DNA of 64,000 bases, from contig CP119325.1 of the NCBI GenBank assembly GCA_029202525.1, positions 5,492,001 through 5,556,000 of the forward strand. Direction: 5' to 3'. Below the pieces are notes generated by a model that made no database searches, was not told the DNA's origin, and worked only from the letters and a program-made list of their open reading frames with translations. The position numbers and the translations under genes are program-made. The first letter of the stretch is position 1. Every line of letters begins with the position of its first letter. Positions 58,291 through 64,000 of this stretch are shown here, piece by piece. Source of the stretch: Candidatus Pseudomonas phytovorans. GTDB lineage: Bacteria > Pseudomonadota > Gammaproteobacteria > Pseudomonadales > Pseudomonadaceae.

Positions 58291-58839
58291 CTACTTACCA
58301 GGCCGCTGAAACCGCGCCACCTCGACGAACAGGTCCGAGTTGGCCGGGTCGTCGAGGTAGGCCAGCACCCGCGCCGACGGGCTGTCGATCAGCACACCGT
58401 CGCCGTTGTCCTCAGGCACCTCGGTGCTGCGCCCGGTCAGTTCCTTCTTGTCCACCGCTTGCTGCACCTGCTCGACATCCAGGTTGTAGAGCACCAGTTC
58501 CTTGCCATCGACGATGTCGAAACCACCGATCAGGAAGTTGCCACCCAGGCGCTTGGGCACGCCAGCCGACAGGTACCAGCGGTTGCCGTGGCGCGACACG
58601 GTGAACACGTATTCCTCAGGGGCCTTGCCCTTGGCCGTGGCCACCGCCTTGTAGGCATCGCTGCCGCTGCGGCTGATGCTCAGCTTCAACGGCTCGCCCC
58701 AGGCGTCCTTGCTGCTCCACTTGCCGAGCAGGGCCTTGGGCGCCGCCTGGTTGCCGGGCAAGGGCTCGTGGAAGGTCACCAGACAACCGCCCAGCAGCAG
58801 GAATGACAGAGTCAACAACACCACACGCCAGGCTTTCAT
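58291..58839 (-). CDS. Hypothetical lipoprotein
   Basis: The 182-residue product has a lipobox LLLGGC with Cys near residue 19. The mature part has LLGKWSSKDAWGEPLKLSISRSG near 38-60 and DGVLIDSPSARVLAYL near 147-162, a lipocalin-like beta pattern by eye. Known homologues are conserved in Pseudomonas next to the tetR-lysS region. The function is unknown. Confidence 0.8.
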   Translation of the reverse strand: MKAWRVVLLTLSFLLLGGCLVTFHEPLPGNQAAPKALLGKWSSKDAWGEPLKLSISRSGSDAYKAVATAKGKAPEEYVFTVSRHGNRWYLSAGVPKRLGGNFLIGGFDIVDGKELVLYNLDVEQVQQAVDKKELTGRSTEVPEDNGDGVLIDSPSARVLAYLDDPANSDLFVEVARFQRPGK

Positions 58840-58868
58840 CAGGTTCTCCTTGAAAAATCGGTCTCGGC

Positions 58869-59585
58869 TCAGGCCGATGCCAGCACCAGCTGCAGGTATC
58901 GGGTAAGCATAGCGAGCATCTGCCCATCGGCTTGCGCGTTCGCATCCTTGAGCAGGCCCTGATATTCCATCTGCTCGATAATCGCCGTCAACATCTGCGC
59001 GTCCTGTTCCGGTTGCCGCGACCCCACCACCTGCAGCAACTGCCGGGTGCCGTGCAGCAGGATCTGCTCGTGGGCACGTACCAGCTCAGCCAGGCGCGGG
59101 CACAGCAGCGCCTCCTGGCGAAAGGCCTGTTCGGCCATCAGGAAGTCGCGGCGGTTCAGCAGTTGCCGCTGAACGTAGTCGGCGGTCATGCGCGCCACTT
59201 CGTCAGCCAGCCGAGCCCGAGCCTGCGGGCTGCCGTCGCCCTGGGCCAGCATCTGGCGCAATACCACTTCGGTGTTGGCCCACAGCTTGGCCATGTAGGC
59301 GGCGCTGCGCTCGACGTACTGAGCGAAGGTATCGGTGAGCAGGTCCTCGATGTCCTTGAAGTAGTAGGTGGTGGCCGACAATGGCACAGCGGCTTCGGCG
59401 GCCACGGCGCGGTGGCGCACACCGCGCACACCATCACGCACAACGATGCGCATGGCGGCGTCGAGAATCAGCTGACGGCGCTGTTCGCTGCCTTGGCGGG
59501 CAGTCTTGCGGCCTTGGTATTGCACGCTTTCGGCGACGGCGGTGGCGATGCCGGCGGCGCCTTGGTCAGGCATGGCGGGTGTCAC
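58869..59585 (-). CDS. TetR family regulator
   Basis: The 238-residue protein has the TetR DNA-binding domain with EQRRQLILDAAMRIVVRDGVRGVRHRAVAAEAAVPLSATTYYFK (in parts, about 36-80) and a long ligand domain. A GTG at 59585 has GAGGT eight bases upstream; an ATG at 59573 has no site. The gene precedes the lipoprotein gene by 29 bases in the same direction and probably controls it. No palindromic operator is obvious in the short gap. Confidence 0.82.
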   Translation of the reverse strand: MTPAMPDQGAAGIATAVAESVQYQGRKTARQGSEQRRQLILDAAMRIVVRDGVRGVRHRAVAAEAAVPLSATTYYFKDIEDLLTDTFAQYVERSAAYMAKLWANTEVVLRQMLAQGDGSPQARARLADEVARMTADYVQRQLLNRRDFLMAEQAFRQEALLCPRLAELVRAHEQILLHGTRQLLQVVGSRQPEQDAQMLTAIIEQMEYQGLLKDANAQADGQMLAMLTRYLQLVLASA

Positions 59586-59616
59586 GGGGCATACCTCATG
59601 GACAGTGTTTCGACAG

Positions 59617-59719
59617 TGCCGGCCTCTTCGCGGGTAAACCCGCTCCCACAGGGATCCCACTGTACTCAGGATCTGTGCAGTACCTGTGGGAGCGGGTTTA
59701 CCCGCGAAGAGGCCGGTAC
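59617..59719. repeat. REP pair between lysS and tetR
   Basis: GCCGGCCTCTTCGCGGGTAA and its inverse flank about 30 bases. Confidence 0.9.
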
Positions 59720-59742
59720 AGACAACATAAAGCTTCAGGCAA

Positions 59743-59772
59743 GAAAAAGCCGCCTCGAAAGGCGGCTTTTTC
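59743..59772 (-). terminator. Terminator after lysS
   Basis: GAAAAAGCCGCCT and AGGCGGCTTTTTC give a 13-bp stem with a four-base loop and T-runs on either side, eight bases after the lysS stop. Confidence 0.9.
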
Positions 59773-59779
59773 ACTGCAC

Positions 59780-61282
59780 TCAGGCCTGTGGGCGCATGTG
59801 CGGGAACAGGATCACGTCGCGAATCGACGGCGAGTTGGTCAGCAGCATCACCAGGCGGTCGATGCCGATGCCTTCACCGGCGGTTGGCGGCATGCCGTAC
59901 TCCAGCGCACGGACGAAGTCGGCGTCGTAGTGCATGGCTTCGTCGTCACCGGCATCCTTCTCGGCCACCTGGGCCAGGAAGCGCTCGGCCTGGTCTTCGG
60001 CATCGTTGAGCTCGGAGTAGGCGTTGGCGATTTCGCGGCCACCGATGAACAGCTCGAAGCGGTCGGTAACAGCCGGGTTGTCGTCGTTGCGACGGGCCAG
60101 CGGCGAAACTTCGAACGGGTACTCGGTAATGAAGTGCGGCTGCTCCAGCTTGTGCTCGACCAACTCCTCGAAAATCATCACCTGCAGCTTGCCCAGGCCT
60201 TCGTGGCCCAGCACCTTGGCACCGGCCTTTTTGGCGATGTCGCGGGCGCGGTCGACGTCTTGCAGGTCGGCTGCGGTCAGCTCAGGGTTGTACTTGAGGA
60301 TCGAGTCGAACACCGACAGGCGCACGAACGGCTCACCGAAGTGGAATACCTTGTCGCCATACGGCACATCGGTGCTGCCCAGCACCAGTTGCGCCAGCTC
60401 GCGGAACAGTTCTTCGGTGAGGTCCATGTTGTCGTTGTAGTCGGCGTAAGCCTGGTAGAACTCGAGCATGGTGAATTCAGGGTTGTGACGGGTCGAGACA
60501 CCTTCGTTACGGAAGTTGCGGTTGATCTCGAACACTTTCTCAAACCCACCAACAACAAGCCGCTTGAGGTACAGCTCCGGCGCAATACGCAGGAACATGG
60601 CCATGTCCAGCGCATTGTGGTGGGTTTCGAACGGTTTTGCCGCCGCGCCGCCCGGGATGGTCTGCAGCATCGGCGTTTCGACTTCAAGGAAGTCACGATC
60701 AATGAGGAACTTGCGGATGTGCGAGATAACCTGCGAGCGCACCCGGAAGGTGTGGCGGGTTTCTTCGTTGACCATCAGGTCGACATAACGCTGGCGGTAG
60801 CGCTGCTCGGTGTCGGTCAGGCCGTGATGCTTGTCGGGCAGCGGACGCAGCGACTTGGTCAGCAGGCGCACGTTGGTCATCTCGACGTAAAGGTCGCCCT
60901 TGCCGGAACGGGCCAAGGTGCCTTCGGCGCTGATGATGTCGCCCAGGTCCCAAGTCTTGACGGCGGCCAGAGTTTCTTCCGGCAGGGTCTTGCGGTTGAC
61001 GTAGACCTGAATGCGACCGGTCATGTCCTGGATCACCATGAACGAGCCACGGTTGAGCATGATACGGCCGGCAACCTTGACCGGGATCGCGGCTGCTTCC
61101 AGCTCTTCCTTGGTCTTGTCCGCGTACTGTTTCTGCAGGTCGTTGCAGTAGCTGTCGCGACGGAAGTCGTTGGGGAAGGCATTGCCCTTGGCACGCTCGG
61201 CGGCAAGTTTTTCCTTGCGCAGGGCGATCAGGGTGTTTTCTTCCTGTTGCAGGTCTTGCGATTCGGTCTTGAGGTCGCTCAT
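59780..61282 (-). CDS. lysS: Lysyl-tRNA synthetase, class II
   Basis: The 500-residue class II synthetase has the OB-fold anticodon domain at about 70-150 (KVAGRIMLNRGSFMVIQDMTGRIQVY, in parts) and the catalytic motifs HTFRVRSQVISHIRKFLIDRDFLEVETPML (motif 1, near 183-212), FEINRNFRNEG (motif 2, near 258-269) and GEGIGIDRLVMLLTNSPSIRDV (motif 3, near 472-493). Length matches bacterial LysS. Located after prfB, as in E. coli. The ATG at 61282 gives MSDLKTESQDLQ, an acceptable start. Confidence 0.96.
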   Translation of the reverse strand: MSDLKTESQDLQQEENTLIALRKEKLAAERAKGNAFPNDFRRDSYCNDLQKQYADKTKEELEAAAIPVKVAGRIMLNRGSFMVIQDMTGRIQVYVNRKTLPEETLAAVKTWDLGDIISAEGTLARSGKGDLYVEMTNVRLLTKSLRPLPDKHHGLTDTEQRYRQRYVDLMVNEETRHTFRVRSQVISHIRKFLIDRDFLEVETPMLQTIPGGAAAKPFETHHNALDMAMFLRIAPELYLKRLVVGGFEKVFEINRNFRNEGVSTRHNPEFTMLEFYQAYADYNDNMDLTEELFRELAQLVLGSTDVPYGDKVFHFGEPFVRLSVFDSILKYNPELTAADLQDVDRARDIAKKAGAKVLGHEGLGKLQVMIFEELVEHKLEQPHFITEYPFEVSPLARRNDDNPAVTDRFELFIGGREIANAYSELNDAEDQAERFLAQVAEKDAGDDEAMHYDADFVRALEYGMPPTAGEGIGIDRLVMLLTNSPSIRDVILFPHMRPQA

Positions 61283-61375
61283 GTCGTCATTCTTTCCATC
61301 AGGTATTCGTTGCCCTTTTCGGGCAGGGCACGCGATACCGGCAAGTGGCCTGGTATCGCGGCAGTGGTGTACGGC

Positions 61376-62471
61376 TTACAGCCCCTGCTTGAGGCTCGCT
61401 TCCAGGTACTGGTCGATGTCCCCGTCCAGGACCTTGCCGCAATCGCTGCGTTCGACGCCGGTACGCAGGTCCTTGATGCGCGAGTCATCCAGCACGTAGG
61501 AGCGGATCTGGTGGCCCCAGCCGATGTCCGACTTGCTGTCTTCCAGCGCCTGCGAGGCGGCGTTGCGCTTCTGCATTTCCAGCTCGTACAACTTGGCCCG
61601 CAGCATTTTCATGGCGGTGTCTTTGTTGGCGTGCTGGGAACGTTCGTTCTGGCAGGCCACCACGGTGTTGGTCGGTACGTGGGTGATACGCACCGCAGAG
61701 TCGGTGGTGTTCACGTGCTGACCACCGGCACCGGAGGAGCGGTAGGTGTCGATGCGCAGGTCGGACGGGTTGATATCGATCTCGACCTTGTCGTCGATCT
61801 CGGGCGACACGAATACCGCCGAGAACGAGGTGTGGCGACGGGCGCCGGAGTCGAACGGGCTCTTGCGCACCAGGCGGTGCACGCCGATCTCGGTGCGCAG
61901 CCAGCCAAAGGCGTACTCGCCCTTGATGTGCACGGTAGCACCCTTGATACCGGCGACTTCACCTTCGGACAGCTCGATGATGGTGGCGTCGAAGCCACGC
62001 TTGTCGGCCCAGCGCAGGTACATGCGCAGCAGGATGTTGGCCCAGTCCTGCGCCTCGGTACCGCCAGAGCCGGCCTGGATGTCCAGGTAGGCGTTGTTCG
62101 GGTCCATCTCGCCGCTGAACATGCGACGGAACTCAAGCTTGGCCAGGGCTTCTTCCAGGCCCTGCAGCTCGGTCTCGACGTCGCTGACGGCGCCTTCGTC
62201 ATCTTCCTCGACGGCCATGTCGAGCAGGTCCTTGCAGTCGGCCAGGCCGTTGGCCATCTTGTCCAGGGTCTCGACGACCTGCAACAGCATGGCACGCTCG
62301 CGGCCCAAGGCCTGGGCGTACTCAGGCTTGTTCCAGACGTTAGGGTCTTCCAGCTCGCGGTTAACTTCGATCAGGCGGTCATGCTTGTGATCGTAGTCAA
62401 AGATACCCCCGAATGGACTGGGAACGCTCGGTGAGGTCCTTGATGGTGTTCAGGATCGGTTGGATTTCCAT
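61376..62471 (-). CDS. prfB: Peptide chain release factor 2 with programmed +1 frameshift
   Basis: The two frames join at the shift site to give 364 residues, as in other RF2 proteins: 24 codons from the ATG at 62471 (MEIQPILNTIKDLTERSQSI), TGA at 62399-62397, then the second frame from GAC at 62398 to the stop at 61376. SPF in RKSPFDSG is the stop-codon (UGA/UAA) motif of RF2, and GGQ in SSGAGGQHVNTTDS is the hydrolysis motif. Low RF2 lets ribosomes pause at TGA and shift, giving autoregulation. It precedes lysS by 93 bases. Confidence 0.96.
62396..62410 (-). promoter_or_regulatory. Programmed +1 frameshift site of prfB
   Basis: On the minus strand GGGGGTATCTTTGAC contains the internal Shine-Dalgarno-like GGGGG, then CTT TGA C. 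The ribosome slips from CTT on to TTT, skips one base and continues at GAC. The E. coli site is AGGGGGTATCTTTGAC, so this differs only by the first base (C). Confidence 0.95.
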
Positions 62472-62527
62472 GGGCTGGCTACTCGTGCGAATTCGGTGAA
62501 AAGCCCGGGAGTATAACCGAGTCCGCT

Positions 62528-62550
62528 GCCCGGCGGCAGACCCGCCGGGC
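62528..62550 (-). terminator. Hairpin after wspR
   Basis: GCCCGGCGG pairs with CCGCCGGGC, 22 bases after the wspR stop and before prfB. No T-run follows, so it is only a candidate terminator. Confidence 0.5.
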
Positions 62551-62572
62551 GGTCACATTCGCGCACCTCTCG

Positions 62573-63577
62573 TCAGGCGATGCCGACCTGGTTGCGCCCG
62601 CTGTTCTTGGCCTGGTAAAGGCCTTTGTCCGCCGCCGAGATCAACTGCCGGCAGTGGCTGCCGACGGCCGGGGTCTGGGTGGCCAGGCCAATGCTCACGG
62701 TCAGGCGCGCATCGGCCGCCGGCGCGGTATGCGGGATGCCCAGGCCCAGCACGGTCTGGCGCAGCTTCTCGGCCACCAGGCGCGCCCCGCCTGGCGAGGT
62801 ATTGGGCAGCACCAGGGCAAACTCCTCACCGCCATAGCGGGCCGGCAGGTCGGTCGGCCGCGAGCACGAGCCACGGATCGCCTCGGCCACCTGGCGCAAG
62901 GCCTCGTCGCCGGCCAGGTGGCCGAAGCTGTCGTTGTAGGCCTTGAAGTAGTCCACGTCGACCATCAGCAGCGACAACTGCTGTTGCTCGCGCATGGCCC
63001 GGCGCCATTCCAGCTCCAGGTATTCGTCGAAGTGGCGGCGGTTGGACAGCCCGGTGAGGCCATCGGAGTTCATCAGCCGCTGCAGCATCAGGTTGGAATC
63101 GAGCAACTGCTGCTGGCTGACGCGCAGGGCGCGGTAGGCCTCGTCGCGTTGCAACAGGGTGAGGTACGAGCGCGAGTGGTAGCGAATGCGTGCTACCAGT
63201 TCGATGGTGTCCGGCAGCTTGACCAGATAGTCGTTGGCCCCGGCGGCAAATGCCGCGCTCTTTACCAGCGGATCTTCCTTGGTCGACAGGACGATGATCG
63301 GGATGTCCTGGGTGGCAGGGTTGTTGCGGTACTCGCGCACCAGCGTCAGGCCGTCCAGGCCGGGCATGATCAGGTCCTGGAGGATGACCGTGGGCTTGAT
63401 GCGCATGGCCTGGGCCACCGCCTGGTGCGGGTCGGCACAGAAGTGGAAGTCGATGTTGTCTTCATTGGCCAGACCGCGCCGCACCGCCTCGCCGATCATG
63501 GCCTGGTCGTCGACCAGCAGCACCATCGCCGAGTTTTCGTTGGTGGTGGCAAAACCTTCGATCGGTAATTCATTCAT
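62573..63577 (-). CDS. wspR: WspR response regulator with GGDEF diguanylate cyclase domain
   Basis: The 334-residue product has an N-terminal receiver domain (LLVDDQAMIGEAVR near 20-33, phospho-acceptor D68 in LQDLIMPG) and a C-terminal GGDEF domain with GGEEF near residue 250. RPTD stands five residues before GGEEF, the position of the inhibitory I-site. It makes c-di-GMP when phosphorylated by the Wsp chemosensory system, which senses surface contact. It lies after wspF in the same direction, as in P. aeruginosa and P. fluorescens. Confidence 0.94.
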   Translation of the reverse strand: MNELPIEGFATTNENSAMVLLVDDQAMIGEAVRRGLANEDNIDFHFCADPHQAVAQAMRIKPTVILQDLIMPGLDGLTLVREYRNNPATQDIPIIVLSTKEDPLVKSAAFAAGANDYLVKLPDTIELVARIRYHSRSYLTLLQRDEAYRALRVSQQQLLDSNLMLQRLMNSDGLTGLSNRRHFDEYLELEWRRAMREQQQLSLLMVDVDYFKAYNDSFGHLAGDEALRQVAEAIRGSCSRPTDLPARYGGEEFALVLPNTSPGGARLVAEKLRQTVLGLGIPHTAPAADARLTVSIGLATQTPAVGSHCRQLISAADKGLYQAKNSGRNQVGIA

Positions 63578-63628
63578 ACCTGTTCACCCGATCACTGCCG
63601 GCCTGGCGGCGTGATTCAATACACTTCG

Positions 63629-64000
63629 TCATTTTGCGAAAATTTCCGTCAAGCGCCCGGCTATTCGTTCCAGCGGGCGGATCTCCACTGCGGCTTCAAT
63701 CGCCGCAGCAGCTTTGGGCATTCCGTAGACGGCGCTGCTGGCCTGGTCTTGCGCAATGGTCAGGAAGCCCTGCTGGCGCATCAGTTTGAGGCCTTGGGCA
63801 CCGTCGCGGCCCATGCCGGTAAGCAACACGCCCACTGCATCGCCGGTCCAGTACCGCGCCACGCTCTCGAAAAACACATCAATGGAGGGGCGGTAGATTT
63901 CGTTGACAGGTTCGGCAGTGTAGGCCAGTTGGCCGTTTTTCAGGAGCCGGATATGGTGGTTGGTGCCTGCCAGCAATACCTGCCCTGGCTGCGGTGGCTC
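63629..64000 (-). CDS. wspF: WspF, CheB-type methylesterase, C-terminal part (runs off the window)
   Basis: The last 124 residues, in frame to the window edge (beginning EPPQPGQVLLAG), match the CheB methylesterase domain: LAGTNHHIRL, DVFFESVARYW, GVLLTGMGRDGAQGL with the catalytic Asp, and YGMPKAAAAI. WspF demethylates the WspA receptor, and its loss raises c-di-GMP. It is 51 bases upstream of wspR. The N-terminal receiver domain is off the right end. Confidence 0.92.
   Translation of the reverse strand, partial: EPPQPGQVLLAGTNHHIRLLKNGQLAYTAEPVNEIYRPSIDVFFESVARYWTGDAVGVLLTGMGRDGAQGLKLMRQQGFLTIAQDQASSAVYGMPKAAAAIEAAVEIRPLERIAGRLTEIFAK

Noticed and set aside
13370..59719. REP pairs considered as CRISPR repeats
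   Set aside because: They are scattered inverted pairs between genes, not regularly spaced direct repeats, and no cas gene is present.
59381..62434. 1017-codon plus-strand frame across tetR, lysS and prfB
   Set aside because: It crosses REP elements and terminators and is antisense to lysS and prfB; no domain is recognisable.
62397..62471. prfB considered as broken by a frameshift
   Set aside because: The 24-codon first frame, TGA and CTT-TGAC with upstream GGGGG are the known programmed +1 shift of RF2, and the joined product has normal length.

Overview
The window is a chromosomal segment of a fluorescent Pseudomonas, most like the P. putida group. The evidence is high GC, gene order shared with Pseudomonas chromosomes (frr-pyrH-tsf-rpsB, map-glnD-dapC, ppc-adk-tsaB, lysS-prfB-wspR-wspF), and many copies of the roughly 35-bp P. 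putida REP palindrome with core GCGGGCNNGCCCGCTCCCACA. I see no tRNA, rRNA, CRISPR array, prophage or insertion sequence.

Layout. Positions 1-8 kb hold translation and nucleotide genes on the minus strand (frr end, pyrH, tsf, rpsB), divergent from map-glnD-dapC. Positions 8-19.6 kb hold a CPA1 antiporter, a YffB/ArsC-like protein, dapD, the csdA-csdE-tcdA set, the NdvB-type glucan synthase, dapE and rlmA. DapC, DapD and DapE together cover the succinylase branch of lysine/diaminopimelate synthesis. Positions 19.6-28 kb hold a cold-shock protein, plsB, two envelope proteins and an RND permease/adaptor pair without an outer-membrane factor.

Positions 28.1-42.8 kb are the accessory core and the most interesting part. 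They carry a DszC/SfnC-like flavin monooxygenase, a standalone acyl-CoA-dehydrogenase-like C-terminal domain, an SfnB-family oxidoreductase, an OprD-type porin, a complete branched-chain-amino-acid-type ABC importer with two near-duplicate binding proteins, a degenerate AMP-ligase-like protein, an NtaA/DszA-type FMN monooxygenase and a divergent TetR regulator. Several proteins contain almost no Met or Cys: the DszC-like protein, SfnB and the AMP-ligase-like protein have only the initiator Met and one Cys each. Good sigma-54 promoter sequences precede the DszC-like gene and sfnB, with weaker ones before the porin and the NtaA-type gene. A 20-bp AT-rich motif is shared by the sfnB and NtaA-type promoters. 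I infer a sulfur-starvation system that imports an unknown organosulfur compound and oxidatively desulfurises it.

Positions 42.9-49 kb hold an orphan short RHS-core protein of lower GC, rsmJ, a protein with an internal duplication, an extensin-like hydrolase, a PEP-mutase-family enzyme, a DUF72 protein and tsaB. Positions 49-58 kb hold adk, ppc, a DUF4398 lipoprotein plus OmpA-family lipoprotein pair behind a possible AlgU promoter, a heptamer tandem repeat, a Phd/YefM-RelE toxin-antitoxin pair, and a hydrolase/QEGLA gene group. Positions 58-64 kb hold a lipoprotein, a TetR regulator, lysS, prfB with its programmed +1 frameshift, wspR, and the 3' end of wspF running off the window.
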